Positions 36,335 to 47,582 of a DNA stretch of 64,000 nt are shown here, piece after piece (the stretch's first letter is position 1; each line of letters begins with the position of its first letter). The stretch covers positions 10,570,163 through 10,634,162 of the forward strand of contig JACSVZ010000011.1 in the NCBI GenBank assembly GCA_014706295.1. The letters are read 5' to 3'. The DNA comes from Lycocorax pyrrhopterus obiensis. Its lineage: Eukaryota; Chordata; Aves; Passeriformes; Paradisaeidae. The notes beneath the pieces are model-generated. The model worked only from the letters and a program-made list of their open reading frames with translations, did not search any database and had not been told where the DNA came from. The position numbers were made by a program, and so were the translations under genes.

Positions 36335-37515
36335 ACACACACGAAGAACTGAATTAGTCTGGGCTAGAATCTGTCATGATATATGACTAACATATTTCTG
36401 CACTTTTATGTTAGCTTAAATAAAAATCGAGTTATTTTGTTTGGTTTCTTGTTCGCCCTGTCTCTTCCATTTAGCACTCTGAGTTGGAAATCCCAACTAA
36501 TTATGGACTACACATTTCTGAGGAAATGGCAGAGATGGCACCCTTTCCCTGCAGAAAAGGATATTTTTATTATGGCTTAGAAGCAATCCAAAACACACAC
36601 GCTGCTTCTGTGCTTTCGGCCTGGCAATGAAAAGGGAAGCAAATCAGAGCAGGAATGATCCAGGTTTGAACATATACAATGAACTTATTTAATAAGAATA
36701 AAAAGAAACATTTCAAAAACAATTACTGCTGCCTTTGGATCCTGGAACTTGAAAGAAAACCGCAGCTGCGTTGCTCATTCCAGCAGCTCACAGTTCACAG
36801 GGTAAGCAGCGCTCGTCAATATGAATCAGCTGTGAAATGCAGGGCTGTGCTTGGACTTCGGTTTAAATTGGCCATCCCTGCAATATTGTTATTACAGTTA
36901 ATAAAAACTGTTGCCTAACACTTTGACCACAGACCAGCGGAGCCGGGGTGGGGTGGGGCTGGGGAAAGGGTGTCAGGGGGCAACACTTAACGTGAAAAGT
37001 ATTCAAGGGAAGGTAGTTCTATGGCTTACTTCTGGAGGTGACGGTCTTGCTTCAATATTGATTCCCTATGTGACAGAAAATGTGAAAGAGGTATTAAATG
37101 AATTTCAAGTGTACTTCAATAGCAGTTTAGCAATAATAAGCAAGTAGTGAGGGGAGAAGCTTTCTTCCTCTTTGTCAACAAGATATGGGCTATCAAAGGG
37201 CAAATAACATATCAGAAAAGCAAAAACACTCACTTTTTTTTTCTTTCCCTTTTTCATTGAGGCCAGGAATCAGCATTATTCTTATGGCTCTTATGATTTC
37301 CTCTGTCTTGCTTAACTCACTCCCATCCTAACTCTCTTTTATAACAATCAGATTATTTTTGACTATCTGTGGAGGATAATAATAATGATTAGCATGATAA
37401 TGTGCTACAGTTATAGCACACACCAGTGTGCAGGAAGGCTGCAGTACCTGCAGGGCAAAGATCACAGTAGGGCCTTTAATACAGGTGACCAACATGCAGC
37501 AGCATTTATCTTGTG
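36335..37515. other. Non-coding stretch with a G-rich tract
   Basis: No gene recognised. The notable element is the G-quadruplex-type run at 36945-36980. The region around 36740-36860 is moderately GC-rich without splice support. Confidence 0.55.
36945..36980 (+). other. G-quadruplex-forming sequence
   Basis: G runs of 4, 4, 4, 4, 3 and 5 occur within 36 bases, with loops of 1, 1, 2, 3 and 5 bases. This satisfies the usual intramolecular quadruplex pattern on the plus strand with runs to spare. The last run continues into AGGGGGCAAC, weakly similar to part of a CTCF site. Confidence 0.8.
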
Positions 37516-37521
37516 TTTCAG

Positions 37522-37842
37522 GCTCCCTGTGCCTTCTGAAGTGGGGCCACAGAGAGTGAAGAGAGCCAAATGCTGCCATCAACCTTCCCCTCTTTGCGTG
37601 GTGAGCAGCCACCCGGACACAAATGGAGATCATGGAGCAGACCATCAAAAAAACACAGTTTGTCCTGAAGAAACCTGCCACAGTAGAGGAAAATACTGAC
37701 TTTGCAAAGACTGAGCAAATCCAACAGCCTCCTGTCAACAGCAAATGGGTGCTTGAAGACAACCTCCTACCAAAAGAAAACAGTGTTGATCCAATTCAGC
37801 CCAAAGTGCCCACAAAGCTGTGTTTGATACTGGAAATGTTTG
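37522..37842 (+). other. Exon-like segment (acceptor, ATG frame, donor)
   Basis: A pyrimidine-rich acceptor (TTATCTTGTGTTTCAG, ending 37521) is followed 321 bases later by a consensus donor GTGAGT at 37843-37848. All three frames have stops across the whole segment, so it cannot be an internal coding exon. From the ATG at 37623, a frame of 73 codons plus one base stays open to the donor. That fits an exon with 5' UTR plus first coding part, or a non-coding RNA exon. The peptide begins MEIMEQTIKKTQFVLKKP and is polar; I do not recognise it. No partner exon was identified, so chance pairing of splice-like sites remains possible. Confidence 0.25.
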
Positions 37843-37849
37843 GTGAGTC

Positions 37850-40540
37850 AAGGCACAGCCCATGCAGAATGCAAGTTTTGCTATCAAGCAATTTGGAGGT
37901 ATAACTAATGTATCCCATGATCTCTGCTCCTGCCTCCACCACACTAAATGGTCTTGAAAAAGCCAGTGTCTCGTGCTCAGAGAGGAAAACAAGGAAACAA
38001 TGTATTAACAGAAGGGCTCAGACTATGCTTTCCAGAGGAGAGACAGACAAGGCAACGCTCTGAGGATGACCATAAAGACAGCTAAAGCCCTTGCCCTAGG
38101 AAGCAGCAAACCAGACTTCAAACACAGAAAAGTCAACTCTATTAGGTTCAATCTGTAGAGGACCAGGCTGCACACCAGAAACAGAGCAGCTCAGCCCACC
38201 AAGAGTGTGTTTACACGGCATGCAGAGCACTAACCAAGTGTGTTTGGCTACACCTGAGCCAGCTGCACACTCGCTGGCCCAAGGGCACCCCGTGGTGAGC
38301 AGCATACAGAACCCAGCACAGCTCAGCACTCCAGAGCTTCCTCGGGTGGATGCATTTTGTAACCCACAGGTCACACCAAAATAGCTGGAATACTACCAGT
38401 CTTTGATCTGCCCATCCAGATATTACCCAGCCACATCTAAAAGGCTGCAATCACTCTTTTGTCATCATTGTGGACATAGCCCTTATGGCAGAAAGCAATC
38501 AGGAAGATATGCAATCACAAATTAATACTTAAAGCCAAGCTGTCTTCCATGCCAAAAAACAAGCAAAAGAATAAATGTAAAGAGCAGATTCCAAAGGGCT
38601 GGCAGGTGTAACTCCAGCGGGAGCAGAGCGAAAACTGTCTGCACTTCTTCCAAGAAACTCTAGCCAGGATGATTAGTTGGTGTTCATTAAATGAATTCTG
38701 TTGACCAATTTTTGTTATCTCATCAATATTTTTCTTTATTAGAAAAATTAGGCTGGTTAAATGCTATCAGAAGGATTATCTATAACCTACTGAGATAATG
38801 GTTTTCTATGCTGATGCAAATGTGATCACTGTGCGAGTTAAATGACCTCTGCCCCCTGCCCCCACTAGTTGTGTAATGAAAGAATGCATTTAAGAGACAA
38901 TTATTAGGTTAATTTCCTTACTTGAATGCTGACATTGATGCTATGCTCCTGTTATTAGACCCACCTCCAGGTACTAACAATGCAACTGAAATAAGAAAGA
39001 AGCTGGTGGGCATTGCACTGGAAAGCCTGAGGTTCTTATTATCAAAGGTGAAAACCCCTATAAATTAAAAAAAAAAATCATTAAATAACACAAATTTATC
39101 AAAGAAGAAACCGTGGAAGATGAATCAAAAAATAAGAAATCAATAACGTGAAACTAATGGTCATATGTGGTAAGAAAACACTACTTCTGGAAAACATGCA
39201 GGTTAAGTAGCTGATTGTCACTTGCACTGAGGCAGTCCCAGCCATAAACTACTCCCAGTAGAAGAGGCTTCTCCTCTTAAGGCCAATAGTATAAACAAGC
39301 AAAGCGATGCACAGAAAGAGAACTGGAGAAAGTACAGTGTTTAGCGTGGTGAGGAGCTGCCAGTTTCTGACTTAGAAGGCAAAACCAGTGACATATCATT
39401 TGAGAGTTATGAGGTGTGGCAAGGCTCCCACTGCTCCCAGCTGTGCCCACACCCTACACCTCTGGCTAATGGGGCAGCAGGTGGGCTGGTGGAGAAACTC
39501 ACTGCTCTTCATGGCCTGCAGCCACCATCAGAACAAAGCCTTCCCTCCTGCCCCCAGTCCTTTGCACCAGCTGACAGTAGAGACTCCCCATGCCTGAACC
39601 TCTTCACCACCAGCTGTTTGAGCACATCAGCACATGGTACTGCCCTGAGCCATACCTCATCACGTGTGTCCACTTAAACCAATGCTTCCTTAAGGCACAA
39701 GAACCAGAGGATGGCCCCAGTTTGCTGCTAGGGAGAGGTACTAATGGCATCACAGAATAAGCATAAACCAAGCAAAGAAGCAGCAGACCAAACTTTTCCT
39801 GCTAGGAGAACCTCTTCATTCACCCATGCTCTCGTAGTTCTACCTTCCCATACACAGTTTGTCCACCACCTGTGTATATGAATAATTTTCTGTTTAAGAA
39901 GAGCAAGAAAAATGTGACTGACTAAAACACCATACCCACACACACTTCCAGATCTCTACAGCACTGCCACAAGCTGCTGTCACTGTTTATTGTCAGTGAA
40001 AGAGCGATGGATTGCTCTTGCTTTCTGCTGATGGTCTGCTAGCCCCCAGGGGAGAAAGCATAGACTAATCTGGAAGATTAGCAGGCTATGGACCAGGCAA
40101 TCACAAGCTCCCACCCTGTCTGTAGTACACTTGAACCAACAGCTTGCCTGGCAGGGAATTCTGATCCTGCACATCTTCTGTCAGACCCTGAGAAGTCGAA
40201 TCCCACAGAGGCAAAGATCTGCACTTTTGTCATGGTGACAAGCAGCATACATCTCATCCTGAGCAATCCCACACTGCTGGCTAAATTGAAACAAATGGAT
40301 GCAATGTTTCTCAAAGGGAGCCACCCCAAAATAATCTCTAAGTTCATTCACTTTTATTCAATGCAAAAGTCATAGCTGGTTCTGCAGTGCAGGGCACATC
40401 CTTCCAGTGGGCACATTTCCATCTCGCCCCAAGCATACGAGCAAAGAGAGCTGGGCTCACACAGGGAGAGCAGCATTGCCCTGCTGACATTGCTCTTGAA
40501 TCCACCAGCAACAACCAAAGCTCCATCTCCTCCCCACAGC
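37850..40540. other. Non-coding stretch, partly GC-richer
   Basis: No gene recognised. A CNE-like part lies at 38640-38960 with an octamer ATGCAAAT (38814-38821). 39390-39680 is moderately GC-rich, with overlapping short frames that lack splice support. Confidence 0.55.
38640..38960. promoter_or_regulatory. Putative conserved non-coding element
   Basis: Unique sequence with a POU octamer ATGCAAAT, several GATTA/TAATC-type strings and a TGACCTCTGCCCC stretch. It has no repeat character. Conservation is inferred from texture only. Confidence 0.25.
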
Positions 40541-40544
40541 GGTG

Positions 40545-40622
40545 CCATTCTCAGAACCTTTAGCCATGAAGAGACTCCCCTGGTAAGGGAATGCTCTAAC
40601 TGTGAACCAGTAGGACACTGAT
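40545..40622 (-). mobile_element. Possible tRNA-derived SINE relic
   Basis: Plus-strand text CCCCTGGTAAGGGAATGCTC, then TAAC and ACCAGTAGGACACTG, resembles the reverse complement of a tRNA-type SINE head (CAGTGGCCTAGTGGTTAGAGC, shortened here, then ...CACCTGGGA). Preceding AGAACCT may be the remains of the B-box. Strongly decayed. Confidence 0.3.
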
Positions 40623-41931
40623 TTCTTGAAACTCTCCCGTACACTGGGAAATCCAGGTTGCTTGATGAAGGAAGAATGTGCTGTACTGGTGCAACCGGTG
40701 GCCAGTGCATTGCTCTGCATTGAGAAAATGGAATATGAATATGCCCATTTTTATTCCTCCAGGCTGGTCCTCTGTGCTCTTAAACAGGTCTCCTCAGCCC
40801 TTTGGATGTAATGATGCTGGGACCATGAACCATCTCATCACATCTGTCAGGGAGAGCAAGGAAATCCCAAACTCGGAAACAATATGTTGATAGTTACCTT
40901 AGAAACATTTTTTTAACTTAAATTGTAATATCAAAAATTGTTTTGGTACCTTTGGGATTCTTTCTGCCACCCTAGTGTTTGCTCTGCTACGAAATTTGGA
41001 GTGCAGTCCAGATCCCATTTTCAGCTATGACAAAACTATGAAAAAAGTCCCATCACCATTTGAAATGCTGATTACCACTATCCAAAGAGAAAAAAGAAGC
41101 CACAATAAAAACTAATCTGTGCAAATTTGCATTCTGTGTATGATAAACTCCACCAAAACCCATTCTCCTGCTTTGCTAAGGCACCTAAATAACTGCAAAT
41201 ATTACTTTAAAAAAGTATCTTTTACAATTAGTTTAGAATTTTGTTCTGAGCCCTAAAGTAATTTGAATAAATTAATATAAAAATGCAAAATCATTTCACA
41301 TTAGAATTATTATATTTTTAATGTATAAGAATAAAAGCCCTTTAAACTTTATATTCCTATACTATATATAGTATTTACTTTTTGATTTACAAATTCTGAA
41401 AAGGCAAAAGCATAATGCAATGAATACTCAAAGAAAATCTGAGTTTGCACAAAGGTTTTTTTCCTTACTGTTTTAGCCCTTCAACAGGTATTAGTTTAAG
41501 TGGGTTTTACTGTCTATTTTACAGACATACCAGTAGAAAATGAAACATTTAAATATGCAAGCTTTAGCTAATCCCCCAACACACAGCCTATGGACTTGGT
41601 AGGATTATCCCTTATTATAACGCCGTTAGAACTGATACAAAATTGCAGTCTGAGATTAAACACAAGAATTTCTAAAAATGCATCCCTCTGCCTTCTCCAT
41701 TTTATCCTGCAAAAATATTTAACATTTTGAAGAATTCCTTTAAGAGTTTTAAAAAAATAATTGGTGCAGAATTCTAGCATTTATATAATCATGCAGCATT
41801 ACTTTATGCAGTAAACACCATACCTAACATTTAAAGTTAGCACTTTCCCCCTCAATCTAATGCAGCATTCAAGACATTGAGGAAAACAGTGGAATATCTG
41901 AATATATTTTCAGATTTGTTGGAGAAACCTT

Positions 41932-41977
41932 CATGTGTGGAAACACTATTTCATCATATGTGGAAACAGTATTTTAT
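41932..41977. repeat. 23-bp tandem duplication
   Basis: Two adjacent 23-base units, starting CATGTGTGGAAACACT and CATATGTGGAAACAGT, match at 20 of 23 positions. Confidence 0.85.
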
Positions 41978-42562
41978 TTTTTCATTTAAACATTTTAGAG
42001 CTGCTGTTTTATTAAAAGTCTCATCATCTTCCCTATCATGAGCTGCTAAATTTATTTTCAAATATAATACTGCTAGTTAAGGATACACTCCACTGAGGGA
42101 CCCAAGTTCATTTGCATCCATTGGCTATGCTAAATGTTCAGCCTAACAGATGGGAATCTAATTGCAGACCTGTTGTCTGGACATTGTTAACAAATGCAGA
42201 AGTAGCAATATACAGGGCTTTTTGGAACTGAATTTGGTCTGGCAGCAGGGGAACTCCAGTTAATTACCAACATCTGAATTTCTTGTTTAATGCAGGCAAA
42301 GGCAAAAATAGAAGTACTCAGACTCAGGAGGAATGAAAACTGGACCAGAAAAAACATAGACATTAGATCACCCAAAGTGGCTATTTTGGAAAACTGGGAG
42401 GAGGGTTCCACGTCCATAAAATGCAAGATTCCATTTTTGTGACATGGCTTCCATGAGAGAAAAAGAGACAACTGTAAATACAATCATGTAAAGAATATTA
42501 AGCTTGCAAAGAAAGACACTGTCTCTACAGTGTTTCATAAACTCAAAATATCATAAACAGAA

Positions 42563-42593
42563 GTATTAATATTGGTATTGGTATTAGTATTAG
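42563..42593. repeat. ATTGGT/ATTAGT hexamer array
   Basis: About five degenerate hexamers beginning ATT in tandem. Confidence 0.7.
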
Positions 42594-42996
42594 ACTTAAC
42601 AGAGCTCTAAAAGGCAAGATTGAGTTTTTTTCTGTGACTTTGCTTTGAGTTTCAGAAATAGCAGGGAGATGAGATTGTCTGCAGAAAGCATTCAAATTAC
42701 CAAAATCTGTAAATTTTTTAATATTGTCTTTGTAAAAAGAAAAGGCACTTACTCTTGTAGAAAATAATTTCTGCCGTTTTCACCCCAGCTCCTCAAAGTG
42801 CTGAGAGAGAAACCAAGACTATTGTGACAATGTTTACAAACCAACATATCCTCACCCCTTTTGTTGCACTGGAAATGGAGACAAGTTTTCTATGGCACTT
42901 CCCTGTTCAAATTACTCTCTTGAGCAATTATGTATTTCCAAAACACTCGAGCCCTGTCATTGTTTAATAATTTGATTTGCCTGCATTTTTTGCAGA

Positions 42997-43107
42997 GTTT
43001 TGTTGTTGTTTGGGCTTTTTGTTTTGTTTGTGGGGGTTTTATTTTGGGGGTTTTTGTTTGGTTTTGGGTTTTTGGTGTGGTTTTGGTTGGCTGGTTGGGT
43101 TTTTTTA
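42997..43107 (+). repeat. G/T-rich low-complexity tract
   Basis: About 110 bases almost entirely of G and T, with two G5 runs and several GGG and GG runs. Open frames through it give Phe/Val/Gly/Trp-rich products that are an artefact of composition. Confidence 0.9.
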
Positions 43108-44052
43108 AGTCAGGGATCTAGAAACACACCAAGGCCTGTAACCATCTCTCTTTCAATGTTCATCTGCTTTTATGTGAAAGTCCTATCAGGAACCTGGAAA
43201 CCTACACAGTGTTGTAATATCCAAGTAGCACCTTTAATAAATTGAGTTTTTTTACTGTGTCAGATTACATTTTGATGGGTGACAGGTAATAGAGCCTCAA
43301 AAAAGAGCAACACAGAGTTGGCACTTAACAAATCCAACAGTGTAGCAATCATATCTTCTTCTCAATGACAACACTACAGAAGAAGGAAACCAGGCTGTTT
43401 CCACGGAATTAATAACTGGATCACAAAGATTTCACTGACTGACTTCTAGACAGCAGATGAAGGGCCTGATGCTGACACCCATGATGGTGAGTCCACCACT
43501 TGCTACCAGTTGGCAGCAGCTGAACTTCAAGGACTCTGAAGGCCAATGGGCTGTACATTAATTGACTTTAGATGGGATGCTTAGAAAATTTCACTGCCTT
43601 CCTCCTCTCTACTTGGTTATTTTAGTCTAATAAAACAGATTCTAAAATTCTGTGCATATCTTCTGGTTTCATTAACTGAATTTAATTGCTGTTCAATCTC
43701 AGCCCTTGCTACTGCACCACTTTTCAGGTATCAACAGTATAGAAAATGCCAGACGCTTGTTTAAATGACAGGAAAGTGATCCCAAGAAGTCACGTGGTGT
43801 TTCAGAAAATGCAGTTATTGTTCATGAATGAGTTCAGGCTTTAATATCATTTTGAGCTGCCTGGAATGATTCTGCTGAAGACTATTTGGCCAAAACCATC
43901 TGATAATTCAGATAAAACACAACAGTACTTTGTCAAGGTTAAAAAAAAAAAAGCACACTGAACTTGATACAAGGCCTCCAGAGTCAATGGAAGCACTCTG
44001 TACACCATGCTACAGATATCAAAACCTGTTGTAAGGATCTGTTTCACAATTT

Positions 44053-44220
44053 CTTAGAGTCACAGATTCATAGAAAGGATTGGGTTGGAAGGGACCTTAA
44101 AGACCAGTTCCACCCTTAAAGATCTAATTCCACCCTCCTGCCATGCACAGGGATGTGACACACTACATTTGTAACTCATCAACTGGACCAGCTTACAAGA
44201 ACAGCACAGCCCAAGGAGGC
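44053..44220 (-). mobile_element. CR1 LINE 3' fragment (minus orientation)
   Basis: On the plus strand it starts AGAGTCACAGATTCATAGAA, then GGATTGGGTTGGAAGGGACC, the reverse complement of the CR1 3' end. It continues through CCATGCACAGGGATGTG and CTGGACCAGCTTACAAGAAC. It includes an internal duplication of the CCTTAAAGA...TTCCAC block (44095-44113 and 44114-44133). Confidence 0.85.
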
Positions 44221-44224
44221 AAGC

Positions 44225-45815
44225 ATCATAAAACTAAACACAAAATGGGATAGTATAAGCAAACATAATTTTCATTCTGTTTCCTGCTTTATTCACATTG
44301 CCTTATATACAAATCTCATGAACATTGCATAATATTCATTACTTGAAGGTATCAGTGGTACCCATTCCAGTTACAGCCTGCAATCAGTTAAAATGATATT
44401 AAATAAATTCAAAATATGAGAAAACTATGTGCATATCCACTGTAAAATACATATATTGGAGGAAGAAGAGATCACCCAGACTAGATTTTTAAATAATCAT
44501 TAAGATTTGTCACTAAACGCATATTTTGCTACCCAACATATTTAATTTGACTAACCCTGCTTGGTTTTAATGAGCTTTCATAAGAGCATAGGGAAATTGA
44601 ACTGTCACAATTTAGAGACATTTTTATTTCTTTGCTTGTGTGGTTGAAGTCCCTATTCTCAGCAGTGCTTTTGCTCTTTTATTTTTATATTTCCTGAATA
44701 CTTCATCCTTTTAAAAGTAATCCGTTTCTTTATCATCCCTTTTTGAGCTCAGGCATGCTGCAGACAGTTGAGTGATGAAGATGACGTGGATTGGAGGTGT
44801 TTAGCTTTGTAATTTCATCCTTGAATTTTGTGATTACTAACAGGACAACTTTTTTAATTTGCTCTTTTGTCTCGATTCCCCTGGCTGACAATCTGCTCTG
44901 TGAGCTAGGCTTTTTAATCAATCACCTAGATAATCAAATGTCACTGGCTATCTGCTCCGTGTAATTACTTTTGCAATTAAAAATCAACCTCAAGTTGCCT
45001 CATCTAATTAGAGGGATGGGCAGATTTTCATCGAGATTGATTTTTTAATAAATATTGACTTAAAATGCCATAATCTCATCATATTCTTTCATTTTCTTTG
45101 TACCAAAAATCAAACAAATGGAAGAATTAACAAGCAGAAAGATTCATAGGACTTCAAAGGCTTTTCCTAGTTGAGACATACAAAATTGTGCTATACAGAA
45201 GCCTAGCTTATCTCAGTCTAATAACACTCAAAAGCTCCTACCTTTTATTAGAAAAAGAACAAAGCAGTTGCACCATTATATATTTCACTTTCTGAAGTAG
45301 TCCAAATTAAATTAATAAACTCTATACTTATAATTATCTGACACGCATATGACAAAAAATATTGCATAGGTTTTACTGAATTACCATGTATTTCAGAAGT
45401 CATTCACTTCAAATAAATAATAATATTGAGAATTCCTGTTTCTCCAACACCTACCAATATGTGGTTTTAATTTTTTTCCTTGAAGAGCAGTTAATTTGAG
45501 GATGGTTTTTATCCCTTTGCATCAATAAGACAAACACTACAACGTACACTATTTTACTGATCAGCAGGAAAATAAGGTTTGTGGCAAACAGCTGTGTAGA
45601 AAAGTAGAAGCAATATCCTAGAAAGAGCTGAAAGATCCTACTTTTATACGTAGTAAAGGACAATATTTTTGAATCTATTAAAATATTGATAGAACAGCAA
45701 AGCAGCCTGGAAGGCATCACCAGGAACAGAGGCTACCTTCTTTTTCTTATTTCTGACATAGACTTGTTCTCTGCCTGACCTTGAACACTATGAACTCATT
45801 GAACCTCAAGAGGAT
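44225..45815. other. Non-coding stretch with a CNE-like part
   Basis: No gene recognised. The segment at about 44700-45110 reads like a conserved non-coding element. The remainder is AT-rich unique sequence. Confidence 0.55.
44700..45110. promoter_or_regulatory. Putative conserved non-coding element
   Basis: Dense in homeodomain-type cores: TAATCAATCA at about 44915, TAATTA at 44962-44967, CAATTAAAAATCAACC at about 44974 and TAATTA at 45005-45010. No repeats. The look is of an enhancer-type element near a developmental gene. Alignment to other amniotes would decide. Confidence 0.35.
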
Positions 45816-45818
45816 GTT

Positions 45819-45925
45819 TCAGTAGCAGCAGTAGCAGGTCCTGGTGGTGCCAAGACCAACGCTGCACTTGGTGAAACACAAGTCCTTGTGCCTGCAGGAG
45901 CCGTAACCTCCCTGGGGCTGCTGAG
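45819..45925 (-). other. Candidate cysteine-rich, defensin-like terminal exon
   Basis: On the minus strand an acceptor-like site (TGCTGCTCTAACAG, AG at 45927-45926) is followed by two bases and then 34 codons and a TGA (45821-45819). The peptide has six cysteines, in the fragments GGYGSCRHKDLCFTKC and SVGLGTTRTCYCCY. Spacing between them is 5, 3, 9, 1 and 0 residues. Beta-defensins have about 4-8, 3-5, 9-13, 4-7 and 0, so the first three loops and the final Cys pair fit while the fourth loop is too short. The phase (split codon at the exon start) and the short length suit a mature-peptide exon. No signal-peptide exon was found upstream, and a pseudogene or chance frame is possible. Confidence 0.25.
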
Positions 45926-47551
45926 CTGTTAGAGCAGCACATCTCCTTTCCTGCGGCGGCAGAGCCGTGCTAGGCAGGAGGAACAGCTTCCCACTTCCTT
46001 CCCACCCCCTGTGGGAACTGTTAGTACTCGGGGCAGACCCTTTTGTCAAAGGGATGCAGAAATTTTTCCTGCCTTGTTATCACTGTGCTTGGTGTTGCTT
46101 TTTGACACTTCTCTGGAACACACCCAACCTTGTTTAACTCTACAAAGATACAGATGGCAAGGCAAAACTGCACAGTGACTCATCCATGAACACAGGAGAA
46201 AATTTGTGTCTGTCAACAGTAGATGAATGTTCCATCTTATTTGCTAAAAGAAGCCAGTTCACTTAATAGCTGTTGATGACCCCAAGATAAGCTCTTGAAT
46301 GTATATATGTACCTCAGTCATCCCAATCTCTACAAAGCAGTTATTACTTTAAATGAATTATTTTAATTGAATGCATTATTTTAAATGAATGAACAAACTC
46401 TGAATGTGCTATCCTATTCAGATTATAACGATGGAACAGGATACCACAATTACAGCTGCTGGAGTATGCTCTTCTTTGTACTGCAGCCAGGTCCAGAATA
46501 TGGTATTTCCACTGGAAACATCAGCAGCTAAAGAGTGCTTCACAATACCTCTTGAGATATTCATTAACCTCTGATTTGCTACCAATAAGAATATATAATT
46601 TCAACAGTCATACAAAGTATTTTTCACTGTAGTACGGGAGCCTGAACTACAATACTTTTCTCAAGTGAAACACTCAGCTACTTGTTCCCTCCTGTTGAGG
46701 GCTGGCTACCCTAAACCAAGAGACCAATAACCGCCAGATTCTGAAGGGGATAAAGTGGGAGGAAATAATATAATCCAGTCCCTTTTAGATTAACTACATG
46801 AAGTCCCTATTACAGCAGTGCTACCAGTCTGATAACAATATCACAAGCACTTTACAGTGAATAACAATGCTGTGGTTGGGTCAAGCAAAACAGCACTGGC
46901 ATCTATGCTGCCCATACATTGCCAATACATTTACTTCTGTTGGCTGCAAAACAAAAATGAAAGTAATTACTTCTGGGAAAAAAATAACTCTGCTCAATGC
47001 CCTGAATCACGGTATGCTGAGATGTGCTAGCCAAACCAGCTCCCTGTTAGTGGTCTGGAATCTTTGCACTGGATCAGCCACCTTGACATCATTTCCCAGC
47101 CCTTCTGTCCAGAGCTCAGTTTCTGCCCTGCAGTGACCAGGGAAAAGCAGATGTATGTGGCACCTCTTGTCTTCTCACCAGTCATTGAATGTCACCCTGC
47201 AGAGGCCTAAGGAAGAGACTAGAAAAGGCTGTGGACAGGGGAAGAGGAGTTCCAGGAGATCTGCAAGCCATTTGGTTCTCTGTTTATTTGGGGAAAGGAA
47301 TGCAGATACTAATCAGGCTCTTGGGTTCAGCAGCAGATGTGAAAGTTGCATGCAAATATGCCTTCTCTCCCCCTTGCTAGTGGTATACATCTTCCACACA
47401 AAGGCCATCCATATTTACAAAGACTGCATTAGGCCTGGAATTTACATCCTCAGAAAGGATGGGCTGATAAGTGCTGTGCACTCCTGATGGGGGGTGCTTC
47501 AGGACGGGAGCCTCCCAAACTATTTCAGGTCTCAAAGCCACTGGTTTGTAA

Positions 47552-47582
47552 TTTTTTTTTTAAATCTTTTTTTTTTTTTTTT
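47552..47582. repeat. Interrupted poly-T run
   Basis: T10, AAATC, then T16. Confidence 0.9.

Larger units (their letters stand above)
40630..44045. other. Non-coding stretch with a G/T-rich tract
   Basis: No gene recognised. It contains a 23-bp tandem duplication (41932-41977), a short ATTGGT/ATTAGT hexamer array (about 42563-42593) and the G/T-rich tract at 42997-43107. Confidence 0.6.

Noticed and set aside
36970..36988. CTCF-like AGGGGGCA string after the G-quadruplex tract
   Set aside because: Only the right half of the motif fits. The G-rich context makes partial matches expected.
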